The notes below the pieces were generated by a model. That model saw nothing but the letters and a program-made list of their open reading frames with translations. It was not told the DNA's origin and ran no database searches. 64,000 nucleotides of DNA from Mycobacterium europaeum (GTDB taxonomy: Bacteria > Actinomycetota > Actinomycetes > Mycobacteriales > Mycobacteriaceae), in NCBI RefSeq assembly GCF_002102155.1, contig NZ_LQOU01000035.1, positions 62,001-126,000 on the forward strand, read 5' to 3'. The position numbers were made by a program, and so were the translations under genes. Positions 8,771 to 17,696 of the stretch are shown here, piece by piece; positions within the stretch are counted from its first letter, which is position 1, and each line of letters opens with the position of its first letter.

Positions 8771-9520
8771 CTAGCGGGTGACCGCCAGCACGGCCTCGGC
8801 CAGCTCGGGCCGGCAGACCACCAGATCGGGCAGCTTGGGATCCGGCTGGTTGTAGGCCAGGGGGGACCCGTCGATGCGCGAGGTGTGCAGACCGGCGGCG
8901 CGGGCCACGGCCACCGGGGCGGCCGAATCCCACTCGAACTGGCCGCCGGCGTGCACGTAGACGTCGGACAGCCCCTGGACGAGCGACGCGACCTTGGCCC
9001 CGGCGGAGCCCATTTCCACCAGCACCCCGTCCAGCGCGTCGCGGACGGCCAGCGCGATGGCGGGCGGGCGGGTGCGGGACACCACGATGCGCGGCTTGCC
9101 CGGCGCCGCGGGGGGCGAATCGACCTCCGGGGTGGCCAGCGTGACGCCCTGCGCAGGCAGTGCCACGGCACCGGCCACCAGCTCGCCCGCCTCCCAGAGC
9201 GCGACGTGGACCGCCCAGTCTGTGCGCCCGAGCTCGGAGAATTCCCGCGTCCCGTCCAGCGGATCGACGATCCACACTCGCTCTGAGCGCAGCCGGACCG
9301 GGTCGTCGGCACCCTCCTCGGAGAGCACCGCGTCCCCGGGCCGCTCCTGGGCCAGGGCCGCCATCAGGAAATCGTGGGATTGCTTGTCCCCCGCGGCTTT
9401 CCGCTCGCTTGCGTCCGCGTCGGCGAACTCTTCCCTTACCCTGAGCAACAGCTGCCCGGCCTCCGTCGCCAACCTGGCCGCCAGTTCGTGGTCATCCGTC
9501 AGTTGCAAAGCCCTCACCAT
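8771..9520 (-). CDS. cysQ: CysQ-like 3'(2'),5'-bisphosphate nucleotidase / inositol phosphatase family
   Basis: A 249-residue Mg2+- and Li+-sensitive phosphatase fold. Metal ligands are visible in LSEEGADD (E68/E69) and WIVDPLDGTREF (D86, D89), with GGQFEWDSAAP near the C-terminus. CysQ dephosphorylates PAP/PAPS in sulfur assimilation, and the M. tuberculosis homologue also takes fructose-1,6-bisphosphate and inositol-1-phosphate. The ATG at 9520 aligns with the known N-terminus length; the open frame continues upstream. Its paralogue status versus Rv2131c cannot be settled here. Confidence 0.75.
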   Translation of the reverse strand: MVRALQLTDDHELAARLATEAGQLLLRVREEFADADASERKAAGDKQSHDFLMAALAQERPGDAVLSEEGADDPVRLRSERVWIVDPLDGTREFSELGRTDWAVHVALWEAGELVAGAVALPAQGVTLATPEVDSPPAAPGKPRIVVSRTRPPAIALAVRDALDGVLVEMGSAGAKVASLVQGLSDVYVHAGGQFEWDSAAPVAVARAAGLHTSRIDGSPLAYNQPDPKLPDLVVCRPELAEAVLAVTR

Positions 9521-9615
9521 CCCTAAGTTGGTAGTGTTGACCAACTTTACCCCGGCCCATGTGGCGGCGGTGGGCACCACCCCCGGAGGCACGATTCGGC
9601 CGTAATGTGTTGAGC

Positions 9616-10233
9616 GTGAGCGGGGGCAACGTTCCTTTGTTGAGCCGGTTGGGACGCATTCCACGGGGGCGTCTGATCGTGATCGGCATCGTCTCGGCGG
9701 TCGCGGTGGGCGGCGTGCTCGCCTTCGTGGGGGTGAAGCTGGCCCAGGGCAATCACACCGCCGGGTCCCCCACCACGCAGCCGCCGCCTCCGCAGAGCTT
9801 CGCCATCCCGGGCTGCTACAACCTGTCCGTTCCGCCGGTCGAGCGTCCGAAGCGGCTCAACGTGCTGGGCTGCGCGAGCGTCGCCGTTGCGCTGCAAGAC
9901 ATGTCGTGGAGCTCGTGGGGACCCCAGGGCGCGGACGGGACCGGCACCGCCGTGTTCAAGGTCTGCGACCCGAATTGCGCGGCGGGGTATCAACTCCGCG
10001 AACCGGTAGTCGTACACGCGTGGAATCCGCAGCCGCCGCGGCGCGAGGCCATCTGCCAGGTGGGCCTGGAGATCTTCGCCGACATGATCCTGGCCTTCCC
10101 CAAAGGCGTCCCCCCGCCGAGCGTGCAGAAGATGAACGCCCAGTACAACGGGCAGCCGGCGGTGCACTTCGCCAACTACTCGAGCGGCGACACGCGCGGT
10201 ACCCAGTTCATCGGCTACACGTTCTGTAACTAG
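9616..10233 (+). CDS. Membrane-anchored secreted protein, unknown function
   Basis: A 205-residue protein with a short cytosolic N-terminus, one transmembrane helix (LIVIGIVSAVAVGGVLAFVG, about residues 21-40), a Pro/Thr-rich linker and an extracytoplasmic domain with several cysteines (GCYNLS, LGCASVAV, KVCDPNCAAGY, TFCN). This suggests disulfides and surface exposure. I chose the GTG that begins VSGGNVPLL; upstream codons look non-coding. No family was recognised with confidence. Convergent with the thiolase gene. Confidence 0.7.
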   Translation: MSGGNVPLLSRLGRIPRGRLIVIGIVSAVAVGGVLAFVGVKLAQGNHTAGSPTTQPPPPQSFAIPGCYNLSVPPVERPKRLNVLGCASVAVALQDMSWSSWGPQGADGTGTAVFKVCDPNCAAGYQLREPVVVHAWNPQPPRREAICQVGLEIFADMILAFPKGVPPPSVQKMNAQYNGQPAVHFANYSSGDTRGTQFIGYTFCN

Positions 10234-10245
10234 CTAGCCCCGATG

Positions 10246-10290
10246 GCGGCGACCCGCTTCGCCCGGCTTCGCCGCGCTCGCGATCGCCGC
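10246..10290. repeat. Palindromic intergenic element / terminator
   Basis: The arms GCGGCGA (10246-10252) and TCGCCGC (10284-10290) enclose a G+C-rich core with internal CTTCGCC repeats. It exactly fills the gap between convergent genes. It could be a bidirectional terminator or one copy of a dispersed mycobacterial intergenic palindrome. Confidence 0.4.
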
Positions 10291-11465
10291 TAGACCTCGA
10301 TCACCACGGCGCCGCCCTGGCCGCCGCCCGCGCACATGGCCGCGACGCCGATGCCACCGCCCCGGCGGGCCAGCTCATAGGCCAGCGTGGTCACCATGCG
10401 CGCGCCCGACGCCGCGATGGGGTGCCCGAGGCTGCACCCGCTGCCCGAGAAGTTCACCTTCTCCTCGTCGATGCCATACTCCCGGCACGCGGCGATCGGC
10501 ACCGAGGCGAACGCTTCGTTGATCTCCCACAGCGCCACGTCGCCGACCGACAGACCGGCCCGCTGCAGCACCTTGCCGATGACCTTGACGGCACCCAGCC
10601 CGGTGTCCCTGGGGGGGACGCCGGCGGCGGCCCACGCCCGCACCGTGCCCATCACGTTGAGGTTCTCGGCGGCGGCATAGTCGCGACCGACGAGGGCGAC
10701 CGCCGCGGCGGCGTCGTTGGTGCCGCTGCTGTTGCCCGCGGTGATGGAGAATCCCTCGATCTCGGGGTGCAGCACTTTGAGCCCGGCGAGTTTCTCGACG
10801 GTGGTGTCCCGGCGAGGATGTTCGTCGACGGAGAAATCGATCACCGAACCGTCGAGCTGCGTGACCTTCAAGGGGACGATCTCGTCGACGAACTTGCCCG
10901 CATCGATGGCGGCGATGGCGCGCTGATGCGACCGGGCGGCCCAGGCGTCCATCTCCTCGCGGGTGATGCCGACCGCTTGCGCCGTGTTCCAGCCCACGGT
11001 GATCGACATGTCCCGGCTGGGCGCGTCGGGCGTCTCCACGTGTGTCGGCGGCATCCACTGCTCCTGGAACTTCAGCTCGGGACCGGGGATTCGCCAGTTG
11101 GTCAGCGGCGTCATCGACAACGACTGCACGCCGCCGGCGATGAGGACGCGTTCCATCCCGGAGCCGATCTGCGCCGCGGCGTTGCCGATGGCGGTCAGGC
11201 TGCCCGCGCAGTGCCGGTTCACCGACTGGCCGGGGATGTCCTCCATGCCGGTCGCGGTCGCCGCGTAACGCGCCAAATCCCCACCGCCGTAATGGGATTC
11301 GGCGAAGATGATGTCGTCGATGACGGACGGGTCGACGCCGGACCTGCGCACCACCTCCGGAAGCACCGTGGTGATCAGCGTCTCGGGCGGCGTGTTGACG
11401 AGCGTGCCCTTGAAGGAGCGGCCGATCGCCGTCCTCACCGCTCCGACAATGACGGGTGTAGCCAT
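10290..11465 (-). CDS. Acetyl-CoA acetyltransferase (thiolase family)
   Basis: A 391-residue thiolase. The acyl-accepting cysteine is C86 (NRHCAGSL), NEAF is at 316-319, the histidine is H348 (LGHPIAASG) and the second catalytic cysteine is C378 (CAGGGQGG). It would cleave 3-ketoacyl-CoA or condense acetyl-CoA units in fatty-acid or sterol side-chain breakdown. The usual NxxGGAIALGHP segment reads NFSGSGCSLGHP, a small deviation. It diverges from the NDMA-type alcohol dehydrogenase, so the two may serve one pathway. I do not assign a specific FadA number. Confidence 0.85.
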   Translation of the reverse strand: MATPVIVGAVRTAIGRSFKGTLVNTPPETLITTVLPEVVRRSGVDPSVIDDIIFAESHYGGGDLARYAATATGMEDIPGQSVNRHCAGSLTAIGNAAAQIGSGMERVLIAGGVQSLSMTPLTNWRIPGPELKFQEQWMPPTHVETPDAPSRDMSITVGWNTAQAVGITREEMDAWAARSHQRAIAAIDAGKFVDEIVPLKVTQLDGSVIDFSVDEHPRRDTTVEKLAGLKVLHPEIEGFSITAGNSSGTNDAAAAVALVGRDYAAAENLNVMGTVRAWAAAGVPPRDTGLGAVKVIGKVLQRAGLSVGDVALWEINEAFASVPIAACREYGIDEEKVNFSGSGCSLGHPIAASGARMVTTLAYELARRGGGIGVAAMCAGGGQGGAVVIEV

Positions 11466-11606
11466 GTTCTCAACCTCGAACGGTCTGGCTGCGGTCGGCA
11501 GCGTGGGTGTCAGCAGATGACGCGAATCGTAACAAATACCGTATGGGCAATAGTAAATGGCCTAAGTTCACCTGGAGCGGGGTGTACGAGGAACAGGAGA
11601 CCGGCC

Positions 11607-12737
11607 GTGAAGACCAAAGGCGCTCTGGTCTGGGAGCTCAACCAACCATGGTCGGTGGAGGAGATCGAGATCGGCGAACCCCGCCGCGGGGAGGTAGCGG
11701 TGCAACTCGAGACCGCGGGCCTATGCCATTCCGACCATCACCTGATGACGGGCGACTTTCCGATTCCCAGTTATCCGGTTCTGGGCGGCCACGAGGGCGC
11801 CGGAATCGTCACCGCGGTCGGCGAGGGCGCCGAGAACCTGGCCGTGGGCGATCACGTGGTCATGTCGTTCATCCCGTCCTGCGGCACATGCACGCCATGC
11901 CAGGTCGGGATGCGCAATCTGTGCGACCTGGGGATGGGGCTGCTCTCGGGCGCATCAGTCAGCGATGGTTCGTTCCGGGTGAGCGCCAGGGGACGGGATG
12001 TCATCCCGATGTCGCTGCTGGGGACGTTCGCCCCCTATGTGGTGGTGCACCAGACCTCGGTGGTCAAGGTCGACCCGGCGATCCCCTTCGACGTGGCCTG
12101 TTTGGTCGGCTGCGGAGTGACCACCGGCTACGGCTCAGCGGTGCGCAGCGCCGCGGTCGGGCCCGGCGACGACGTCGCGGTCATCGGTGTCGGCGGGGTC
12201 GGTGTCGCCGCGATCCAAGGCGCTCGGCTGGCCGGAGCGCGCCGCATCTTCGCGATCGATCCGTTCGAGTCGCAACGCGAACGGGCGCTGAAGTTCGGCG
12301 CCACCCAGGCTTTCGCGAATGTGGCCAGTGCGGCCGGTGCCATCGCCGAGGCGACGTGGGGAGCGATGTGCGGCAAGGTCATCGTCACGGTCGGCCACTG
12401 CGACGGCAACGAGGTGGAGGCGTGGCTAGGGCTGACCGCCAAGGGCGGCGTGTGCGTCCTGACGGCCATGGGCAACGTGCTGGCCACCGAGGTCACCCTC
12501 AACCTGGCCGGGTTGACCTTGCTGCAAAAGAGCCTGCGGGGCAGCCTGTTTGGCGGCGGCAACCCCCAGCACGACATCCCCGCCATTCTCGAGTTGTACA
12601 AGCTCGGCCAGCTCAACCTCGACGACATGGTCACGCGCGAGTACACGCTCGAGCAGATCAACGATGGCTACCGGGACATGCTCGAGGGGCGCAACGTTCG
12701 CGGAATCATCCGCTATACCGACGCCGACCGCGTCTGA
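11607..12737 (+). CDS. NDMA-dependent (mycofactocin-associated) Zn alcohol dehydrogenase
   Basis: A 376-residue medium-chain dehydrogenase. Catalytic Zn ligands are C40 (GLCHSDHH) and H62/E63 (GGHEGAG). The structural Zn site is the full C92-C95-C98-C106 set. A Rossmann motif VIGVGGVGVAAIQGA lies near residue 195. The VKTKGALVW start and overall sequence fit the family with tightly bound nicotinamide that hands electrons to mycofactocin. GTG start with AGGAG 7 bases upstream. It is a paralogue of the island enzyme at 53938-55053 and diverges from the thiolase. Confidence 0.85.
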   Translation: MKTKGALVWELNQPWSVEEIEIGEPRRGEVAVQLETAGLCHSDHHLMTGDFPIPSYPVLGGHEGAGIVTAVGEGAENLAVGDHVVMSFIPSCGTCTPCQVGMRNLCDLGMGLLSGASVSDGSFRVSARGRDVIPMSLLGTFAPYVVVHQTSVVKVDPAIPFDVACLVGCGVTTGYGSAVRSAAVGPGDDVAVIGVGGVGVAAIQGARLAGARRIFAIDPFESQRERALKFGATQAFANVASAAGAIAEATWGAMCGKVIVTVGHCDGNEVEAWLGLTAKGGVCVLTAMGNVLATEVTLNLAGLTLLQKSLRGSLFGGGNPQHDIPAILELYKLGQLNLDDMVTREYTLEQINDGYRDMLEGRNVRGIIRYTDADRV

Positions 12738-12768
12738 GCGGTCGCAGGGCAGAAGACACAATGGATCC

Positions 12769-13161
12769 ATGACACCCGGACCAGCCCCCGTGCGCGACAC
12801 CACCGAGCTCGCCGCATACCGACTCGCCGCGCTGCTCCTCGGCGTGGGGACGCTCCACTTCCTGGCACCCAAACCGTTCGACACGATCGTTCCCGCGGAG
12901 TTGCCGGGAGACGCGCGGTTCTACACCTACGCCTCCGGGGTGGCCGAGGTGAGCGTCGGCGCGGCGCTGCTGCCGCGACCAACCCGACGATTGGCCGCGC
13001 TCGCGGCCGCCGTCCTATTCGTCGCGGTATTTCCGGCGAACGTCAACATGTGCCGCTTGTGGTGGGGCAAGCCCTGGCCGATGCGGATCGTCGCCCTGGC
13101 CCGGCTACCGCTGCAGATTCCGATGATCACCACCGCACTCCGGATCAGCCGCAACAGCTGA
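12769..13161 (+). CDS. DoxX-like small membrane protein
   Basis: A 130-residue protein with about four hydrophobic helices and the features ELAAYRLAALLLGVGTLHFLAP, YASGVAEVSVGAALL and NVNMCRLWWGKPWP, resembling DoxX/DUF4267-type membrane proteins. Some relatives take part in thiol or oxidative-stress systems, but the function here is not known. It starts 31 bp after the alcohol dehydrogenase stop, so it could be the second gene of that transcript. Confidence 0.65.
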   Translation: MTPGPAPVRDTTELAAYRLAALLLGVGTLHFLAPKPFDTIVPAELPGDARFYTYASGVAEVSVGAALLPRPTRRLAALAAAVLFVAVFPANVNMCRLWWGKPWPMRIVALARLPLQIPMITTALRISRNS

Positions 13162-13346
13162 CGTGCCCCAGCCGACACGTGCGCCACAGGCGTCCCTGGC
13201 GGCCAGGGACGCGCGAGTGCCCGCCTCGCAGCGACAACTGAGTAGACGTGCCTCGAAGGGGCGCCGCCGGCCGGCGCGGAGACTGGCGATGCACGTGTGA
13301 CCGGTGGGTCGGGACTGTATGCAAACCGGTTGTGCAGCAGGCCAAG

Positions 13347-13940
13347 TCAACAGCGGAGATCGACCGAGCGTCCCAGGTAGGCCATCAGGCGAGCGGTCGG
13401 TGTCGAATCATCCGGCGCGGCTTGCGCCGGTCCGAAACCGCCCGGTCGGCGCAACATGTCCTCGGGCACCGACTCCACCAGCCCACGACACAGCGCGAGC
13501 AGGTCGTCGGGCAGCTCGATCAGCCGTCCCTGGGAGCGGTAGAGGTCCCAGCTGTGCAGGGCCAGGTCCGAGACGGGGAACGTCAGCGCCCGGCCTAGCG
13601 GAACATTGCCCGCCGGTGACACCCGCATGGCGTCGAGATCGGCGCCGGGCAGGGCGTCCCGCAATCGTCCGGCCAACTCGCGAAGCCGCGCCGCCGGGTC
13701 GTCGCATATCCAGTCGGCCGGCTCGGAGGGGGCGTTCCAGACTTCGCCGTCCTCCACCAGCGTCACGACTTTGGCGGCGCTGCCGGTGACGTGACCCACC
13801 AGGTCGCGCACGCTCCAACCCTCGAGGTTGGACGGTTGGTCCCAGCTCTCCGTCGCGACGTGGTCGACGGCGTCGATGAGCAGACCGAACGCCTCGGTAG
13901 CCAGCACGCCGATGCGGGAAGTCGTTTCGTCCATTGCCAT
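13347..13940 (-). CDS. Mycothiol-dependent maleylpyruvate isomerase-family (DinB-like) protein
   Basis: A 197-residue DinB-fold protein of the TIGR03086 type. The putative metal-binding histidines lie in LVGHVTGSA (about residue 50) and DLALHSWDL (about residue 129), with the N-terminal EGWSVRDLVGHV motif of mycothiol-dependent enzymes. These catalyse mycothiol-assisted isomerisation or conjugation, but substrates are mostly unknown. Two possible ATG starts (13940, 13934) differ by two codons. Confidence 0.75.
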   Translation of the reverse strand: MAMDETTSRIGVLATEAFGLLIDAVDHVATESWDQPSNLEGWSVRDLVGHVTGSAAKVVTLVEDGEVWNAPSEPADWICDDPAARLRELAGRLRDALPGADLDAMRVSPAGNVPLGRALTFPVSDLALHSWDLYRSQGRLIELPDDLLALCRGLVESVPEDMLRRPGGFGPAQAAPDDSTPTARLMAYLGRSVDLRC

Positions 13941-14277
13941 GTATCTGATTATGACTTTCGACCCGGTCTCACCGGACCGTTGCGGGCACTTTCGTCACGG
14001 TTGAATCACCTTGCCCCGGTGGGCTTTCTGTCCTGCCGGCGCGATGGGGCCACACAAACTTGTTCTGCCCGGCGGCACCGGCCAGCAATGGCCTGACCAG
14101 CATCGGATACGGCACCGCCAGGACGACGGCAACCGGCATCGCCAGCGCGCGCAGCTCCTGCCGCCCGACGGCCTAGGGTCGCAAGTCCTCGGATCTGTCG
14201 CCCCGCCGGTCGCCGGGTTGAACCCGCGCCGTTTGAAAGGTGAGACTCTACGTCGGCGGACTCGACAGGAGGTCTTG
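13941..14277. other. Long intergenic region with a doubtful ORF
   Basis: A 337-bp gap between divergent genes. On the minus strand 13969-14139 encodes a possible 56-residue peptide with a hydrophobic N-terminus (MPVAVVLAVPYPMLVRPLLA) and a polar tail. Codon use looks coding-like but I recognise no family. It may be the relic of a small membrane gene. Confidence 0.3.
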
Positions 14278-15165
14278 GTGGGCAAAGCAGATATCGCCGC
14301 GGCTCTTGCGGTCGCGGCCGCCCTGATGGTCGGCATCGGAGACGTCATCCAGCAGCGCTCCGCCCAACAGGTCACCGACCAACCGGTGGGCACCCTCGCC
14401 CTGTTTCGCCGGCTGCTGCGCGACCGGCAGTGGTGGACGGGCAGCCTGGTGGCCGGCGCCGGGTTCGGGTTCCAGGCCGCGGCGCTGGGCTTCGGCTCGG
14501 TGGTGCTCGTGCAAGCGCTGTTGGTGACCTCGTTGCTGTTCGCGTTGCTCATCAGCGCCCGGGTGAATCACCGCAGAATTACTGCCTGGCAAGCGCTTTG
14601 GGCGGTATTGCTGGCCGCCGCGGTGGCGGTGGTGGTGACGGTCGGCGACCCTCAGGAGGGAACCCCGCGCGGGTCGCTGCACACCTGGACAATCGTGGCG
14701 TTGGTGATGGGCCCGGCGCTCATCCTGTGCGTGATCGGCGCGCGCATGTTCCCGGGCGCGGTCGCGGCGTTGTCGCTGGGCCTGATGTCCGGCGCGCTGT
14801 GGGGATTGTTCTCGGTCTTGACCAAGGGCGTGGTCGACCAGCTCGACCATGGCATCCCGGCCCTGCTCCGCATACCCGAGGTGTACGTGTGGGTGGTGGT
14901 GGCGATCGCGGCCACCGCCTGGGAGCAGTCGGCGTTTCGAGCGGGCCCGCTCACCGCATCGCTCCCCGCGGTGACCGTCGCCGAGCCCGTCGTGGGATCG
15001 GTACTGGGTGTCACCGTGCTGGGCGAGACGCTACGGACCAACGATGTCGGCCTGGTGGCACTGGGCGTGTCGGTCGCGGTCATGGCCGCGGCGACGGTGG
15101 CGCTGGCCCACAGCCAGGCCACCGCTGCTCCGCCCGCCGGCGAAAAGATCACGCAATCAACCTGA
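14278..15165 (+). CDS. DMT/EamA-type membrane transporter
   Basis: A 295-residue protein with about nine or ten transmembrane helices, beginning ADIAAALAVAAALMVGIGDV. Drug/metabolite-transporter features include the repeated five-helix halves, VVLVQALLVTSLLFALLIS in the first and LTASLPAVTVAEPVVGSVLG in the second. The latter is typical of the EamA family C-terminal half. GTG start with ACAGGAGG 5 bases upstream. The substrate is unknown. Confidence 0.75.
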   Translation: MGKADIAAALAVAAALMVGIGDVIQQRSAQQVTDQPVGTLALFRRLLRDRQWWTGSLVAGAGFGFQAAALGFGSVVLVQALLVTSLLFALLISARVNHRRITAWQALWAVLLAAAVAVVVTVGDPQEGTPRGSLHTWTIVALVMGPALILCVIGARMFPGAVAALSLGLMSGALWGLFSVLTKGVVDQLDHGIPALLRIPEVYVWVVVAIAATAWEQSAFRAGPLTASLPAVTVAEPVVGSVLGVTVLGETLRTNDVGLVALGVSVAVMAAATVALAHSQATAAPPAGEKITQST

Positions 15166-15380
15166 TTCGGCCGCGCGAGCCGACCCGGTGCGCGATGGGT
15201 CGGCGACGGCTCGTGCTCGGCGCCACCGAGGTGACACCGGCGAACACATCGCTTGGCTCGGATTGTCCCCGCGGGAAAGGCCACTGTCGTAGGCTTCATT
15301 GGCGAGCAACTTGTGAATACGCGACGCGCTGGGGGCGCACGAAATGCTTGAGAGGGGACTCGAGCAGGAAGGGCCTCGAC

Positions 15381-16133
15381 ATGCGCCAGCTCAAAACTGC
15401 AGTCGCCGTTGCCGCCTCGGTCGGAATACTGGTCTCCGGTTGCGGCCACAACGACGGGGGCGGCACCGCCTCGCCATCCACCACCTCCACCGCGGCGTCG
15501 CCGAAGGGCCCGCTGGCAAAGGACCAGTTGGCCGATCTCATGCTCAGCCCGACCGAGTTGGACACCGCGCTCGGCGTCACGGGCACTTACAGCGACCCGC
15601 CGAAAACCGCTCTGGGAGAAGACCCGGTCAAGCGCAGTGACTACACCGTTCCGGCCGAATGCAGTTATGCCATGCGGGCGGCCCTGGAAACCGTTTATGC
15701 CGACAGCGGGAGCAGCGCGGTTTACGGCTACCACGACGTCGCGCCCGCTCCCCCGGGTGCGAGCGAAGTGGAAAGGCCCGACGTAGATCAGTTCGTGGTG
15801 CTGTTTCCTTCGCCGGATCAGGCGAGCGCGTTTTTCACTGCCTCGGCCCAGCGGTGGCCGGCCTGCGCCAACCGTCAGGACACCGTTCCCGCCGAGGGCG
15901 GTCAACCGGAACTGCAGTGGAAGGTGGGGGCGGTTGCCAACGCCGACGGAGTGCTGCGCGCCCCCGTGACCGTGACCGTCGTCAAAGACGGCGGGAACGT
16001 CACCATGCCGTGTCAGCGGGCACTGACCGTCCGCAACAACGTCGTCATCGACGTCGACGCTTGCCGCAGGGACGTCGGAGACCTCGGCGTCAACATTGCC
16101 AACCAGATCGCGGCAAAGGTCGCCAAGCAATAG
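15381..16133 (+). CDS. Lipoprotein with PknH-like sensor domain
   Basis: A 250-residue lipoprotein with signal peptide and lipobox (ILVSGC, lipidated C21), then a Ser/Thr/Pro linker and a globular domain. The domain resembles the extracellular sensor domain of the kinase PknH, shared by LppH-type lipoproteins: LMLSPTELDTALG, DVDQFVVLFPSPDQASAFF, WPACANR and the final NIANQIAAKV. Paired cysteines (PAECSY, WPAC, MPCQRAL, DACRRD) probably form disulfides. The ligand is unknown. Confidence 0.8.
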   Translation: MRQLKTAVAVAASVGILVSGCGHNDGGGTASPSTTSTAASPKGPLAKDQLADLMLSPTELDTALGVTGTYSDPPKTALGEDPVKRSDYTVPAECSYAMRAALETVYADSGSSAVYGYHDVAPAPPGASEVERPDVDQFVVLFPSPDQASAFFTASAQRWPACANRQDTVPAEGGQPELQWKVGAVANADGVLRAPVTVTVVKDGGNVTMPCQRALTVRNNVVIDVDACRRDVGDLGVNIANQIAAKVAKQ

Positions 16134-16358
16134 GGTGCGGTCCTGGGCGCCCCCGAACCCCGATGTCCGCCCCGCGTTCACCCACCTGCAGTAGCTACCG
16201 GCGGCGTCCGCGGCGTACGATCTTGCGGCCGAACCGATCACACGATGACACTTGCGCCGCTACCGATCCTCGCGGTAAGCCGTAGCCGCATACGTTGTCG
16301 CGAAATCGTTTCGGGCGGTCTGCTCGAAGGGTTGGTCGCGGGTGTCGAAAGGAAACGA

Positions 16359-17696
16359 ATGAACGCAACGGAGACGTCGGCCGAAAGTGGCGGGGAGCGG
16401 CCGGTGATTCACCTCTCGCAGTTGCTGCGCGCCCCGGTGCTGGCCCGCGCCGGCGAGACCGTCGGCCGGGTCGAGGACGTGATCGTGCGGCTGCGCGGCA
16501 CCGACGAGTATCCCCTGGTGACCGGGATCGTTGCCGGGGTCGGCGGGCGGCGGGTGTTCATCGGCGACAAATCCATCGACGAATACAACGCCGACCGAGT
16601 CTTGTTGACCAAGAACAAGGTTGACCTCCGCGGCTTCGAGCGCCGCGACGGCGAGGTGCTGTTGCGCGCCGACGTGCTGGGCCACCGGCTGATCGACGTG
16701 GCCAACGTGGAGCTGATCCGGGCCTACGACGTGGAGCTCGAAGATACCGGCCACGGCTGGATGCTGACCCGCGTGGACACCCGACGGCCGCCACGGTTGT
16801 TCGGGCTGATCAAGCAGTCCGGCGGGCACGCCGCCCGCGACTGGAAGGCGTTCGAACCGCTGATCGGTGACGCTCGCTCAGACGCCGTGCGGCGCTTGTC
16901 GGATCGGTTCGGCGAGTTCAAAGCCGCCGAGATCGCCGACCTCCTCGAGGAGGCGGACAAGGCCGAGGGCGGCGAGATCCTCGACCGGGTGCGCAGCGAC
17001 CCCGAACTGGAAGCCGACGTGTTCGAAGAACTCGAGCCCGAAAAGGCGAGCCGCCTTCTCGACGACATGCCCGACCGCGAGGTGGCCGCGCTGCTCGGCC
17101 GGATGCGGGCCGACGACGCCGCCGACGCGATCGCCGATCTGCGCCAGTCGCGGCGGCGGCGGGTGCTGGAATTGATGCCCGCCCCTGAGCGCACCAAGGT
17201 CATCACCTTGATGGGCTTCAACCCCGAGAGCGCCGGCGGGCTGATGAACGTCGACTTCGTCGCCTGCGCCGCCACCAGCACAGCCGCCGAAGCGTTGCGG
17301 TTGCTCGCCACCGCCCACACCATCCAGCCGGAGGCGCTCATCAAAGTGCACGTTCTCGACGAGGACGGGCGGCTCGACGGTGTGGTCTCGGTGATCACGC
17401 TGCTGCAGGCGCACGCCGGTGAAACCCTTGAGGGGCTGATGGATTCAGATCCCGTGCGGGTCACCGCCGACGCCGATCTGACGGACATCGCGCTGTTGAT
17501 GGCCGACTTCAATCTCTATTCCATCCCGGTCGTCGACGACCAGGACCGCGTGCTCGGGGTGGTCACCGTCGACGACGTGCTGGAGGCCACCATCCCCGAG
17601 GACTGGCGGCGGCGTGAACCCGCGCCGCGTCCCGTCCGCGAGCCCACCCAGCCCGGCGACCACCACACGCGCGTGCCGGGAGGTAACGCGCTGTGA
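16359..17696 (+). CDS. MgtE-N/CBS-domain cytoplasmic regulator of a metal transporter
   Basis: A 445-residue soluble protein. It has an N-terminal PRC-barrel-like part (about 18-150, HLSQLLRAPVLARAGETVG), then an MgtE N-terminal superhelical domain (about 170-285; EIADLLEEADKAEGGEI, EPEKASRLLDDMPDREVAALL). Two CBS motifs follow (about 305-425, ending DRVLGVVTVDDVLEATIPEDW). The MgtE membrane channel is absent. In MgtE the N and CBS domains sense cytosolic Mg2+ and gate the pore. Here the next gene, overlapping by 4 bp, is an Nramp-like transporter, so the sensor probably gates that partner. ATG start with AAAGGAAA upstream. Confidence 0.85.
   Translation: MNATETSAESGGERPVIHLSQLLRAPVLARAGETVGRVEDVIVRLRGTDEYPLVTGIVAGVGGRRVFIGDKSIDEYNADRVLLTKNKVDLRGFERRDGEVLLRADVLGHRLIDVANVELIRAYDVELEDTGHGWMLTRVDTRRPPRLFGLIKQSGGHAARDWKAFEPLIGDARSDAVRRLSDRFGEFKAAEIADLLEEADKAEGGEILDRVRSDPELEADVFEELEPEKASRLLDDMPDREVAALLGRMRADDAADAIADLRQSRRRRVLELMPAPERTKVITLMGFNPESAGGLMNVDFVACAATSTAAEALRLLATAHTIQPEALIKVHVLDEDGRLDGVVSVITLLQAHAGETLEGLMDSDPVRVTADADLTDIALLMADFNLYSIPVVDDQDRVLGVVTVDDVLEATIPEDWRRREPAPRPVREPTQPGDHHTRVPGGNAL

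Noticed and set aside
10422..11606. Long plus-strand open frame upstream of the alcohol dehydrogenase
   Set aside because: It is antisense to the thiolase; real dehydrogenase similarity begins at the GTG at 11607.
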